Numbered from the stretch's first letter, positions 33,949 to 45,478 are shown. The stretch is DNA of 64,000 bases from Cristatella mucedo (GCA_009760855.2 WPIO01000255.1:62001-126000); one strand, 5' to 3'. Program-made: numbers and translations. The notes: generated by a model not told the origin, from the letters alone.

Positions 33949-34077
33949 CGATGAGTGGCTTAGCACTTCCATGCACAGGACAGATGAGAGGCTCTCCACT
34001 GTGCATGCACTCAGCACAGTACCACCGACAATCTCTCTCACTGCAGAGCTGGGATAGTGTATGTGGCCTGTTTTCAT
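33949..34077 (-). CDS. Caspase-like gene 2, cysteine-rich exon
   Basis: A 129-base exon with acceptor 'gtaacatttcag' and donor GTAAGC. It encodes 42 residues rich in Cys: 'LCSERDCRWYCAEC' (C-x4-C-x3-C-x2-C), then 'GEPLICPVHG'. With CX2C from the exon before, these could bind one or two zinc ions. The spacing is not a standard RING, B-box or PHD pattern that I can name. Phase joins on both sides (CGT G|AT GAA upstream, ATC G|GT GGC downstream). It probably mediates protein contacts ahead of the caspase-like domain. Confidence 0.85.
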
Positions 34078-34209
34078 CTGAAATGTTACAAAGGCAGCGA
34101 ATCCAATTACCAGGAAGCGATACGAGTAAATTGCTATTGATTTTAATTTAGTTATGTTCTTTCTACTTTATTATCCGCTGTGCAAGACTTTCGACCAGAT
34201 ATTTATGTA

Positions 34210-34380
34210 AGCCCCATATTCGGCTATAATAACCGAGGAGGTAAGGTGCTGGCTCATCACGACCGAGGTCGTGGTCGACGTCAGTTGGGCGATCTTTTAT
34301 TGCAAACTGCGAGAGGTGGTGATAGTCGATAAGGCTTTTATGCTGGTATCCAAATGAGGCTGATAAATCTTCAAAATATG
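34210..34380 (+). mobile_element. Decayed tRNA-derived SINE
   Basis: 'gaggaggtaaggtgctggctcatcacgaccgaggtcgtgg' followed by 'gggcgatcttttattgc' matches the SINE layout. The B box is damaged. It lies in an intron of the caspase-like gene, in opposite orientation. Confidence 0.6.
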
Positions 34381-34389
34381 TATTTTTAT

Positions 34390-35015
34390 AACAAAAAGGA
34401 ACTTAAGATTCAGATGTAACAAAATATTCTTTCACATGCTGTGATGAAATAACAGCAATGCTATTTCTGAAATGCATCAACCAAAACGGCCACCGCTAGT
34501 GTCAGTATTCATTACAATGACAGAATTTTATATTTGTAGCACCAAGAAGTATGTCACCATTCTAGTGTTTTAAAAATTCTCGCACGAGAACTCAAGGTAA
34601 TGGGTCAATCGCTGGCTATTAATCTTGCTCCGAAAGCTTGAAAAAACACGGGCATCAAGTTAAAGACAAGCTGTCGAAAGAATGCTGTAAGATGTAAAGG
34701 TACACTGCTAAATAATAACCATGTTGCATACAATGCACATAAGCTCACAGCACACAACCGTAGCAACAACGTAAATGTAAGCAAGCACACTAGAATAAAT
34801 AATAGAAAAAAGAGAAACTGCTTGCTCTCTTCAATACTAATTATTTTCATATTAAATGAAAATAATAAGTGCACACGGCTATGCATTGTGCTGCTTACTT
34901 GCCCTTGACTTCAAAGGCCTCACTCCAAGGTTGCTCTACTAACCCTATGCAAGCCTATCTATCTGCACTTGCCCCATGCAGGCCTATCTATCTCACCTCA
35001 CCAATTGATCATCAA
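34390..35015. other. Intron, no exon recognised
   Basis: AT-rich. The hydrophobic minus-strand ORF at 34605-34886 mirrors a T-rich composition and is not supported by splice or family evidence. Confidence 0.4.
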
Positions 35016-35019
35016 CATT

Positions 35020-35870
35020 CAGAATAACAATAATAATTACACATAATCTGTTAAGCCCTCAGAGGACTCAATTTATTTCTTGAAACTTTAAATTTCTCGC
35101 AAAGGAAGCATGATTGGAGGGTCAGTGGTAGCATGCTCAATGACAACCGGCATAATGTGACCAGTGGTTATATGCATGGGATCAGAATGCAAATATAATC
35201 AATCACAAGATGCACAGTGGGAGCACACCTAAGCACGCACAAATGAAATGCAATGGATCTGCTAACTACTGCGATAAATAGTTGTGTCTTTAACATCTTT
35301 TTAAATGTCCTAAAGTCAGTGATGTCATGATGTGAGTTTGAGTTCTAGGCTTTAGGAGCTTGCGAACTAAAGGTTCGGTATCCAAAGGGTTTCAGAGGTT
35401 TGTATTAACTATAGATGTACAAACATTTCCGAAAAGCGGGTTGTCCGATTCTTAGCGTGGTTGGGCAGTATAGATGATCGGTAGGTTGAAGCAAAATAAT
35501 GAAGAGACCTACAAGTGAATGACAGAACCTTGAAGTTGCTGTGCTGCTTGGCTTGAGCTAGTGCAGGTCGGAGAAAAAAGATCTAGTGTAGCAACTAGGA
35601 CTCTCACGACAAACAAGCCGATCTTGAGAGTTTTGCAGAAACTTCAAAAGCCTGATTGCACAGGCCGGTAGATCAAAAGGTAGTAAGCTACAGAAGCTGA
35701 AACGGGATGTCGTAAATGAATGAGCCAATGCAGCTGTAGTTTCCCTGAATACATGCGTCTGAATTTTTTGTAATGATATGTCTCCGAAAGTAGGCCGACT
35801 CGACCGTGGGATGACTTGGTTGTCTAATAAAAGGTCACTTTAGAACGTAACAGATACATTTCATGTAGAT
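35020..35870 (-). mobile_element. CR1/L2-like LINE 3' end
   Basis: On the minus strand a broken 'LVCRESLLLLH...LRPALAQAKQ' matches the RT C-terminal element of the 26.0 kb copy. A 3' untranslated region follows, ending in the stem-loop area and an ATT-type tail at about 35026. It sits in the intron between exons 36250 and 34077. Confidence 0.7.
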
Positions 35871-36141
35871 TAAACAAGACATAAGCTGGCCATAAGCAGA
35901 GCCAATTTTGAGACATAATTTTCTTATTTCCTTATCACAGCATATTTTCCCAAAGCTACTAAGATGGTTTCATCATTATTGCATTTGCAAAGACGCTACT
36001 CAGCCTACTTTAAATCTACTTAAAATTGTTGCTTCACTTAAAATTTCAGACATCCAACAAGAATTTATAATTCAGAGAAATTTTCAAAAGCACTTACTGC
36101 CCGTGGCAAAGTAGGCTGAATCAATGGCCCAGCCATATGCT

Positions 36142-36170
36142 TTTATCATGCCGGAAGCTGGCATGATAAA
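36142..36170. repeat. Short perfect hairpin
   Basis: tttatcatgcc (36142-36152) and ggcatgataaa (36160-36170) form a perfect 11-bp inverted repeat around a 7-base loop, within an intron of the caspase-like gene. Confidence 0.9.
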
Positions 36171-36249
36171 CTTATTTACATTAAACGTTCAATAAGATTT
36201 GGACTAAAAGGTACATGCTGAGAGATAGTAAAACAATGGTACTGCTTAC

Positions 36250-36328
36250 CACGATCAGTATAACAAGACAAGCATTTTCTTTGATCTTCCACATGAAACA
36301 CACTTATGCCTTCGAGCAAGCACATTTC
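36250..36328 (-). CDS. Caspase-like gene 2, CX2C exon
   Basis: A 79-base exon with acceptor 'caatattttag' and donor GTAAGC. It encodes 'EMCLLEGISVFHVEDQ' then 'RKCLSCYTDR'. The trailing G joins AT of the next exon (GAT, Asp) in phase. The KCLSC pair begins the Cys-rich segment completed by the next exon. Upstream it should follow an exon ending in phase 0. The 36953-36688 candidate ends in phase 2 at its best donor, so an alternative donor or another exon is needed. Confidence 0.7.
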
Positions 36329-36687
36329 CTAAAATATTGATTGTACAATCGATTACTTCGGCTATTTGCATATCTAACTGGTGTCAAAATAAGCATCGTA
36401 AGCACTAATTAAAATGCTGCTAAGACAACTGCTTTGACAAGTTATGCTAACCGCGAAGCTCTGCTCCTCTCTGCTTAATTTAAAGTTCAAAGTGTCATGG
36501 CAGTCACTATATTAAGTGAACCTATTACTAAGTAAATACATGGTCTCTCCTCGTAACTGACTATCACTGGGAGGCTTTTAATATTGCAAATAATTAACAC
36601 CTAATTTCATTATATGATCTGATAGTTACCATCTGAAGCTAAGCCTGGCTACGGAGTTATAAAAGCATTTGTAGCACCTGCTATTAC

Positions 36688-36953
36688 CCCTGGTAAACCT
36701 TGAATAATTTTGTAACGTGCTGTTTAAATATGCACCAGCTGTCGTAGGTTTGGTCACACTGGCCATAGTTTGAGTTGGACCGCTGTAAATTTTTGGCAGC
36801 AACTAAAAATGTATCCACTTTTGTTTGCCATTGAGCGGTTTTGTTTCGGGCAATAGCTTCTTTCACAAGGGGACTTCCGGGTACTGACTGAGTGAAACCC
36901 TGAAGTGGGCGTATACCTCCATGGCAAGGTGACAACTCGGTTACTATGTACAG
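36688..36953 (-). CDS. Candidate exon, probably caspase-like gene 2 5' part
   Basis: A 266-base open stretch with acceptor 'ggaatcacag' and donor GTAATA. It encodes 88 residues, starting 'LYIVTELSPCHGG' and including 'VKEAIARNKTAQWQTKVD' and 'NYGQCDQTYDSWCIFKQHV'. The composition is clearly protein-like, with helical segments. No domain is recognised. A second possible donor 15 bases earlier (aag|gtttac, about 36702) would end in phase 0 and join the 36328-36250 exon, but it is a weak donor. Membership in this gene is inferred from strand and position. Confidence 0.55.
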
Positions 36954-37780
36954 CTGTGATTCCAGATTTTATTGGCTGTGCTGTATATATTACTCAGCAC
37001 ATTCATTGGCTTGCTATTCGCCAATAATGCCAGGAAAATCTGCTTGCTAAGGCAGTGTGTGATGTGAAAGTATCAATAAGTACGGCCAAAATCCACGAGG
37101 TTTGCCTTTGGAGAGGTTATTAGTCAAATAGACGGTCCAACTCCTTGACTAGCTGGCTTACTGAGGAATGTAGGGTAAAACTCAGCCACAGCGGCTATAG
37201 CCGGCACACTGGTTGAACGCCTTCCTCCAGTTGAACCAAGTATCTATTTATCGCATCTTGACCGGACACTTATTACCATGCATGCAAATGCCAAATCTTC
37301 CTTCAGTTGAAACAGCTAAGGGAGGCCACCATGCAGGCTGTACCAGAGACCAGCTGTAGTATTGGCAAATGAAAAGGTTAGCTATTGAGATGGATGAAGT
37401 TCAAAACAGGCACCGGGTGCCCTAGGGCTTCAATCACGAGTAATTCAAATGAAGTCCCTCAAGCCCCGTAGTGCACCTGTTCCAATCTATGCTAAACACT
37501 CAAAGTTAGCATGGGCATTGTGATCAGCTAGCAGGCAGTGATGCAACGACTAAATGAACATCGACGTGTGAGAAAGCTCTACTCCAGACGGAAGCAAATA
37601 AAGATGCATGTCTCGTGTGGGAATAGTGTAGCTGCCATTGGAACTTGAGATTGGGGGCAGCATGGTTTGTGACCTTTAGGCAGTGACATGAGATCGTTGG
37701 GAGAATGTGAGACTCATAACAGAACGTTTGGCCTACTAAACGATCAAATGTAATTCCGAAACTTGTCGAGCCTATGCTAT
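36954..37780. other. No confirmed gene
   Basis: A minus-strand frame at 37524-37796 (about 90 codons, 'DRLVGQTFCYESHILPTIS') reads like protein and might be a further 5' exon, but splice sites in phase were not found. Nothing else is seen. Confidence 0.25.
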
Positions 37781-37854
37781 GTCGAACAGCAGACATTTCT
37801 AATCAGGCCCATTTCTAATCCAGGTGAAGGAATCACATCCTGCAATAATCCCCA

Positions 37855-37950
37855 GCTGTAAAGGGCCCAGAAAGAAGCTAAGTTCTCCAAGGGCATTACT
37901 CAACTGTATTTGGATTATCATTACTATTATTACTAGTGCTATCATCATTA
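37855..37950 (+). mobile_element. LINE 3' tail remnant
   Basis: 'aaagggcccagaaagaagctaag...ctccaagggcatt' matches the family stem-loop region, followed by an ATT-rich tail. Confidence 0.6.
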
Positions 37951-38529
37951 TAAAAATAAATACCATCAAAGAATTTCCTTACTGGAAAACTCAAGAAAAA
38001 TCTAAATCTAAAATTGAGAGGTAATTCAGTTTTACATCCAAGGATAGCATTTAAGATTTTGGATGAAAGCATGTGTACCCAGCATGTGTACTACCTAATG
38101 TGGATCAATTCGATCATACCTACTCCATCATGCAGTAACTAGTGGACACTTAAAATGGTCACTGCACTTAACCAGACATTTTTCCGGTCACGTTTAATTA
38201 CCCGACAGTCTGAGCTATGTGAGGCCCGTAGCTCAAAATTGAAATTAGCTCTTTATCAGAGACTTTCTCATTCTTAATAATAACCACAGTTTCCCTCAGC
38301 ATCCTCAGAGAACTTACTCTTGTGTAGGTACTGCACATGTTCTAAGTATAGCTTGTGGCAGTATCCACTATCAGCACCCATAGGTAGACATAGAATAAAT
38401 CACGGGGACCAGAGAAATGCTTTAATAAACAAGCGTATTTGTAACTTTTTAAAATATCGTCAAGTAAGTTGATATAGTGCATTCGTGTGAAATATTTTTA
38501 AGGCAAAGAAGTGCCTAAACCAAAGGTTT

Positions 38530-39346
38530 TGGTCTCCAAAGGATTCGAGTTGTGCTTGGGGACAGGTAAAATAAATCAATTAAATATGCAGGTGCAAAGA
38601 CTGAATGGAAAATAATTCTGTTAAGTAGGCTGGAGCGAGCCGACGAAAGAGATTAAAGTGAGTGACCGAACCTTGACGTCGATAAGCTGCCTCGCTAGGA
38701 GCCAGTGCAAGCTGGCTGGAAGTGGCTACTGCTACTCTAGCGACAGACTAGCCGAGCTCCGATGCTTTGTACCGACTTTAATTCCCTGTTTGCACAGGCC
38801 AGTAGTGAGGAGTGTCACAAATGAATGGTATAAGTGGTATGCAATATTCCTGCCTTCTCAAACCTATATTTTGGCGATGCTGCATTTGCGAAAGACTTAA
38901 CTTTGGAGCTGATACCTTCGTCTAGTAAATGATGCTTTGGAATATTACAACTTAATTTTATGCAGATTTAACAACAAATATGCTGGCAGAACTGATTTTG
39001 ACAGTAAATTCTTTCGAGTAACACTGCTTTTTGAATAACTAATAACGTATCATATTTCGACTGACATCCATGTGCAAATGTTATCAAAACGTGCAGCAAG
39101 GGAGTCAAAAGAATTTGACATGCTGGAAGACTGAGATTGAGGAAAGCAAAAGAAAAACTGAGTGTCATCTGCATAAAAGTGTAGGCCTATATTGTGCTTA
39201 GCGTTCACAATGCACAAAGTGCAGTGTGGTCCTGGCCCAGGGGGCCAACGGCTTACCACAGATGTTAAATTAACTAGGTCTACTGAGTGCAAGCTTGAAG
39301 AAACGTGTAAAAGATCAGGGATTAACAGCAATCGACAGACATACAA
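38530..39346 (-). mobile_element. CR1/L2-like LINE fragment with YADD box
   Basis: On the minus strand 'NIGLHFYADDTQFFFCF' carries the RT catalytic YADD (about 39200-39150), followed by 'FDSLAARFDNICTWMS'. Further down a decayed 'LHWLLARQLIDVKV' matches the family C-terminal element (about 38720-38660). Its upstream edge is cut by another LINE end at 39350. Confidence 0.85.
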
Positions 39347-39349
39347 GGA

Positions 39350-39556
39350 CTACTATAGACACTGTGCATGCTGCCACTAACCACATTTGCATGCTGACCC
39401 TGTACCCTAACCATGTTACTCAGTTTGTTTGTTTACCAAGCATGATAATACTCACCATTCTATTGCATTTCCCTCTGCAGCAGAAGCAAAGCGCCTAGAG
39501 AGAGAGATTGAGTTATCTGAGGGCGCTTAATCAAGTGCATTATTATTATTATTATC
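39350..39556 (+). mobile_element. LINE 3' end with (ATT)n tail
   Basis: The 3' untranslated region, the stem-loop (aaagcgcc at 39488-39495 against ggcgctt at 39522-39528) and the tail 'attattattattat'. It is inserted against the minus-strand LINE. Confidence 0.85.
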
Positions 39557-39714
39557 GTACAAAACGATCCTAGAAACGGCCAAGTATATATAGCTTCAAT
39601 CAAAACATTATCGAATCCCAGACTCACGATTCAAATTGCTAATGTCTATGGTTAAGGTTCTCCCTAATTTCTCCAAGGTTAGCTCGTTACTTAGTTATCA
39701 ATGTGATGATCTGT

Positions 39715-39915
39715 GCTTAAGTGTGCTGAAACTGTGCATGCTGCTACTAAGCTCATGTGCATGCTTATCCTGTGCACGTAAATTCTAACCACGTCATCCT
39801 AGTTGTCTTTGAGCATGCTGCAGTTAACCATTCGATCATGATTACTTTGCAGCTGAGGGCAATTTCCAGGAAATAGATTTAGTTCTGAGCGCGATATAAA
39901 ACACATAATTTAAAA
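39715..39915 (+). mobile_element. LINE 3' end, decayed
   Basis: 'ctgtgcatgctgctactaagctcatgtgcatgct' and 'gatttagttctgagcgcgat' align with the 3' untranslated region of nearby copies. Confidence 0.6.
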
Positions 39916-39939
39916 TCTTAAACATAAATGTATTTATCC

Positions 39940-40115
39940 AGGATTTAGTAGCTTTTGTGATTCATCCTGCACGTGCGTTTGCATGCTCACTCTATGCCTG
40001 CTGCATGCTGATTTCCCACTAATCATTTGGAAATTCTTTCTATTCACCATTCAAAAAAGTTCACTGAAGCTCTCTGAGGGTGCCATGAAAACGTATTATT
40101 TTTTTTATTTAAGAT
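39940..40115 (+). mobile_element. LINE 3' end, decayed
   Basis: 'gtgattcatcctgcacgtgcg' and 'gaagctctctgagggtgccatgaaaacg' match the family end. It is the third tail in a row within 800 bases. Confidence 0.6.
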
Positions 40116-42414
40116 ATAAAAATTCAGCTAATATTCCATGGGCCAATGCCTTTTGAATCTTTTTATTGCAATAGCCGGCGCTTAAAGCAATTTCTAAAGG
40201 ATTTTGTTGCTGGCGTAAGGTAAAAAAAGCTAACGACGATTATGAGAGGATATAGTACTGAGTGATGTTCTGGTACTGAAAATCAGATCACGGGAGTCTA
40301 GTAGCAATAGTGCTCACAAGTTACTAATTCAGGTTAAGGTTCATTTTGTTTTAAGGCCTTGTTAAGCCAAGCTAAAGGTTAACACCAGATTTCTTCTTGT
40401 CACATCTATGGCTTTCCCGAGCAGCAAGTATTGCTATAGGCACCGTCTGAGGGCATGTTGTTTTGTCCAAACAATGCTCCCTGTGACGAATCTCTCTAAC
40501 AGTTGTAAATGATTCGTGGTCACTATTGGACATGGCCATCTATCCCGAGCACTATGCAACTACGAAGAAAGAAATTCAGTTTATTTTCAATTTTCTTTCC
40601 AAATGAGACAGGAGATCCGAGAGACACAATTATCCCTGCTTGGAATAGAAATAAAAGTACCGTGTACGGTCGTGACATATTATGCACCAACTAATCTCCA
40701 TATCTTTTGGGGACTACTGCTTTGACAGTCTCTTGTAATATCAGCACAGATTATCGCTTTAACCCTCACGTGTTTCTGAAATCTAGAGAAATCTGCAGAT
40801 TTACTTCGATGTACAATTTTTTAATTTTTGGTAAGAAGTTCAATATGCAAGGGACCTGATTTTTCCACTTGCTGTGGATGGGAGAGAATCACTAGTTTGA
40901 GCAGGTGGCTGTGGGGCAGCTAGAGAGAACGAAACAGCCATTTATTAGCTGAAGCGTCTGTGAAGCCTCATGTAGCAAGGCAGCTATTTCAAAAAAATGT
41001 ATTTATATTGCCTAACAAACAGAGGTGGTTTTAGATTGGACCAGTAGCTAATCGCTGCCGTTAAAGCTAAATTAAGAGTCAACAGTTCTTTTAAAAACTA
41101 AAATATCAATTAATTACTGTGCTGCTGCCCACCTATTAAAACTACTCTATAATCAGGCAAGGCAATGCGACTGCAGAGCTTCCGAGCATAGCTGCTTAAT
41201 TTCAATAAATCTAACCTGAAATAAATGTTAGAGCTGGCCTCTCATATCAACTCATATCCTCATGCAAGGTGTAACTATTCCAAACCGGATCCCCTTACGG
41301 CATCACAGATCTACTATTGCTAAAACGAAAGCTAGAAATCTGCTGCTTGTAACAGTATATTCGGTTGCCCATGAATATCCTCAATGCTTGCTGATGCTAT
41401 GCAGGTTATCAACTGAGATACTGAAGCCATTTTAACTGCCTTGAAAGAGACATTTATTGCAGCTGAGTGACTATATAAATATGTTCTAGTTTCTGCATTA
41501 TTAATGTTAAATTGACACACATTGATTCATGCAAAATTCAAATAAAGCCTAGATCACTGCTCTGCCAACCATTTTCTAGATATTACGCTGAGCCAGTCTG
41601 ACGAATAAATATTTCCAAGGCGTAACTGGGGATCCAGGTAAAACTTAATAACAAAATGCTCTTATACAAAAACCCATAAACAATCTAGGTGATGACCATC
41701 CAAGCTATACGTTTCTTTTTGCCAATTAGAATTGCAAAGGCTTTCATTATTGACTCTATTTTAACGTATCTTCTGCAATTCGAGCTACAAGCAGCTGCTA
41801 CATCATCCCTAATTAAGCTTCTTGATTTTAGTCACAAGAGATGATTGGCCCCTTAGAATGTATGTACACATGCTCCTTTAAAATTATGTACTCAAAAATA
41901 CCATTGCATGCTGTACAGTACTTAATATGAAAATTTAAAAGAACGTTAAAAACCTGCAGTTATTGGTTGCTCACCAGCCAATCTGACAAGTCTACATTTA
42001 CATTGATAAGGAGAATTTTGGACTTTTTTAGTTAAGTTCACACATCTTTTATTGATTGATCGATAAAATATCTTAGCCAAAATCATCTAGATTTTGACTT
42101 TATTGGTAGCTCGGAAATAAATATATTAAGATATATTGCTCAAGAAAAGCAGTCGCTAACGAGAAAATAAACTAGCATTGATTAGTCAGCCATTCCCTAA
42201 TAAATAAAATACCTCTTATCCATTATGCAACTATAGGACATTTCCATCTCATCAACTATAGCAACCGGAGTGTATCAAGCAATTCTGAAGCAGCAATTTA
42301 CCCTTTTGGACACTAGCAAAATATTTTTTACATTCTACTAAAGCCTGGTTTGATTTTTGTAATTTTCAGAAGATTGTAATGCCTATCGTCAATATGGAGT
42401 AGCCTTGATGGTAT
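40116..42414. other. Intergenic, no confirmed gene
   Basis: AT-rich. Two protein-like frames were seen: plus 40516-40725 ('YFQFSFQMRQEIRETQLS') and minus 41332-41520 ('VKMASVSQLITCIASASIE'). Neither has convincing splice sites or family similarity. The 3' untranslated region of the kinase gene should begin just below 42415. Confidence 0.3.
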
Positions 42415-42804
42415 TCACTGCTCTAATAGATATACGGAATTGAAATGAGCGGAATGCTTAGATATTGAACCTAATAAGACGAGATAGGGATGTTTCTTTA
42501 GCACAAGTCTTCCTGATTTGAGTCTGGGATGACTGGCAAAACCCAAGTTCCGATTAGAGACCGTCACTTTGGAAAGAGTCAAGTTAACACTGCATGCACT
42601 GTCCAATTGATGTACCCGTAACAGGGCGACTGGCTTCAGGTCATTTAAATCCAAACGTCCATTGAGACCAAGCCACGTCTTTCTGAGGTCTGGTTCGTAA
42701 TGATTGTCGTTTCTTGCTGATATGCAATTAGCAGCGATAGTCAGCAAACAGGTTGCTGCTCGACGGCCTTCCGACCACATCGTATGTACGGAATTCATCA
42801 GATT
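42415..42804 (-). CDS. TKL kinase, terminal exon (C-lobe end and tail)
   Basis: A 390-base exon after 'tttctttcttttag', ending in TGA. It encodes 129 residues. The first part, 'WSEGRRAATCLLTIAANCI', matches the helix H region of IRAK/RLK-type kinases, usually followed by an Arg-Pro pair. Here 'NDNHYEPDLRKTW' follows, so the usual Arg is missing. The remaining ~95 residues form a tail with no domain I recognise. It starts in phase 0, matching the end of the 45478-45348 exon. Confidence 0.85.
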   Translation of the reverse strand, partial: NLMNSVHTMWSEGRRAATCLLTIAANCISARNDNHYEPDLRKTWLGLNGRLDLNDLKPVALLRVHQLDSACSVNLTLSKVTVSNRNLGFASHPRLKSGRLVLKKHPYLVLLGSISKHSAHFNSVYLLEQ

Positions 42805-44490
42805 CTAAAAGAAAGAAATCATATTGTTGTCAAGTGGATTACAAACCTAACTGAAAAGTATGCAAGATTGTCCAAACCTACTTTAAATTGGAGCAGCTTT
42901 CTAAAATATTCAGCTGATAATTCGCTCCAAAAAGGGTTAAACGTTTTAGCTGAAGGACTGTCACATTAGAACATGATGACTATATCAGCATAGGATAAGC
43001 GAAATATAAGTTGAGCTCTACTTAACGATTGTATAAGCAGCAGATTTTGGTACGAATGCAGAGCCCAAGCCAGATATTTGGTATGGCTAATTGATGCAGT
43101 ACCTGAGGTACAATAAATTGAAATTAAGAATCAATACAAGATTTTATTTAAGAGCACTATCTCATTTAAGATCTCATTGTCACTTTTGCACGGATGTATC
43201 CACTTATCTTTGCCAGTTATAATTCATGCTCTCATTCACAGCGATAGGGAAATAACCTAGAAGATATACACTCTTTCTATTCAGACTAGTGATTGCTGGT
43301 AGAGGATTTTCTATAATAATAATTAAGTAGCTTTAGAGTCTTTTCAAACAAGTCAAAAATCCCATCTATCATTAGATTTTTACTTCAGTTCTGCCATCCA
43401 TTTCTAAACAAAGTTTCACACACATAGATAATTGCACATCAGTCCACTGTGCTCCCATATTATTGATCTGGTGGTCTGAGGTGTGGTCACATAGCCGTGC
43501 CCTATATGGATATTATTATTGACCTGTATTTTTTTTAAATTGCACACGATTTAGTCTTAAAAACCGTATTTAAAGCCTCTGTGAGTGCTCCTAAGAAGGA
43601 AAGCATGTTTATCTCTTGGTTTGATGGTATAGTTTTATTTAAACGAGCTAATCGTTTGTCATTGTTCAAGCTTGGTGAGGTGATGGGCAGTTCCTAGTGC
43701 AAGCTTAAAGCTCGGTATGGGCCAAAGAAAAGAGTCTCAATTGTTGCAATACTTCAAAGTGAATGCGGTTTACGGATGGTTCTAACCCCAACTAAATTGT
43801 TTAATTCAAAATTAAAAGTTGGCTCGAAAATAAATAAATAGCACTGCAATTAAATAGGGTAGAGGTGGATTTTTTATGGAGACCCGATAGTGAAAACCAG
43901 CCGATTATAATTCCTATTTATCTAATAATCTGCACATGCTTAGGAAAGGTAGATGGCTCAGGCCGTCCACAAATGACTTTTTCATCATTTGACAGCTCCA
44001 GCACAGTCAACGTACCCACCAAAAACGCTATTATCTCTGGAGCGACCCACCTCTAAGTCTTGCAGTCTTGGAAAAAGTTGTTTTAAGATAGCTCATTTTG
44101 CTGGGTGAAAACAAGAATATTTGAGAATGAGTCGTTCAACCTGGCCTCTTTCGTGCGTAATTCGGCCCACAAGTTTCTTGTCCTACTAATTTCGTTCCGA
44201 GGGGCTCATTTAGTAGCCGTTCTTCTGGTCTCTTACAAAATGACTGAAGATGGAGCAACTTTAGGCCTACCTAAGCATCTTGTAGTTTCCTCTGAAAAGC
44301 ACTCTTCAAATTTGACGTGATTTCGGTGTCACTAAAACTAGTATTAGGACGACACGATAGCAACAGCAGAAGATCTGATGTATCGAAAAGAGATTCACTT
44401 TAAGGCACTCTAATTCCTTGTTGATTCTAGAATACGTCTGCTGTATCAAGATTGTTATTATCGAAACGGACATTCTTTTCGTGAGGAACT
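42805..44490. other. Kinase intron, no feature recognised
   Basis: AT-rich intron sequence on the minus-strand gene. Short plus-strand ORFs at 43865 and 44105 lack support. Confidence 0.5.
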
Positions 44491-44499
44491 ACGGCTTTT

Positions 44500-44704
44500 C
44501 TGAATTTACATGCATCATTGCATTGTCACTTTTCACACACATTCACCCCTAACCATATTATTCATTTTGTTTGTTTTTCAAGCATGATTTTACTTACTAT
44601 TCTATTGCGTATCACTTTGCAGCAAATGTAAAGCGCCTAGAAAGAGATTAAGTTCTCTGAGGGCGCTTTATCAAGTGCAATATTATTATTATTATTATTA
44701 TTAT
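44500..44704 (+). mobile_element. LINE 3' end with (ATT)n tail
   Basis: The best-preserved LINE terminus in the window. Stem-loop aaagcgcc (44630-44637) pairs with ggcgcttt (44662-44669), followed by an ATT tract at 44681-44704. It lies in a kinase intron, antisense to the gene. Confidence 0.88.
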
Positions 44705-45347
44705 GTCACTGCCACTTCCATAAACATTCAATATGGTCACTGGTTTCCAGCTAACTGTTTTTCTGATTCTTTGAATTATTTTCTCGGCACAGCCTATGGT
44801 TGCGTATTCTTTTTAATCTCCTTTAGGCCATGCTATATCTAAGACAAGGATCACTGTAGTAAATAGAACGCCGAAAGCTTCTTCAGGTGGTTGGCAAAAT
44901 ATTTTTTGAAGGCAGCATTCGTCACATAGCTTACCTTTTTTGACAGTGAGTAAATGAATAACTGGTTAAAAAATTCAATTTTCGCAGTAGAAACACGTAT
45001 TTATCGCAGAATCTTGCACTACTTCTAATACAAGTATATTAGTATAGAAAGATTTGGTAATATAGTCAGACTGTATTGCATCTGGGAGAAATCCAGCTAC
45101 ATATCGTGTTCATAGTTACTTGAAATTTCACAGTGAAAAATTCATCCTAGATGCTATTAAAACCTGACAGAGATGCAGATTAAAGTTCCATGACGTTGCA
45201 TATAAAGATGTGCCAAAAATAAATTGTGGGTTAGACTATTGTCATATACTCGTCGCTGTAGGTTTCTAGCAGCTCTAGAAAACTAAACGGTAAACGCTTG
45301 ATTTACAGCTTAAGGTGCAGTTAATCTGCAAACAATTGTTATTTTAC

Positions 45348-45478
45348 CTCTTTGACTTTAGTGTAGTCTTTTTGGTAATGTTTAAGGATGATAATTTGGT
45401 TGTTCACATATTTCTGGTACAAATCAAGTCCTTCAACGTCGTCATGAGGTTTCTCCTTAGTTAAAATTTCCAGAAGCA
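45348..45478 (-). CDS. TKL kinase exon, helix F region
   Basis: A 131-base exon with acceptor 'atattcttgcag' and donor GTAAAA. It encodes 'LLEILTKEKPHDDVEGLDL' and a helical stretch to 'DYTKVKE'. Its first two bases complete a Val codon with the G from the exon before, giving 'FAYGVVLLEILTKEKP'. This is the kinase subdomain IX-X junction, very like 'SFGVVLLELLTG' in IRAK/RLK kinases. It ends in phase 0. Confidence 0.92.

Larger units (their letters stand above)
31201..36953 (-). other. Gene span: multi-exon caspase-like gene 2, 3' end unknown
   Basis: Four exons join with matching phases: 36328-36250, 34077-33949, 31772-31646 and 31251-31202. A fifth upstream candidate is 36953-36688. The product so far is a cysteine-rich segment (CX2C, then C-x4-C-x3-C-x2-C, then ICPVHG) followed by the start of a caspase-like fold. 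LINE and SINE copies sit in the introns. It lies on the same strand as the intronless caspase-like gene at 25.6-23.9 kb, which has the same kinds of parts in another order. The two may be relatives. Direct sequence similarity between them is weak. Confidence 0.6.

Noticed and set aside
34605-34886. 93-codon hydrophobic protein, minus strand
   Set aside because: Hydrophobicity follows from a T-rich strand; no splice sites or conservation clue.
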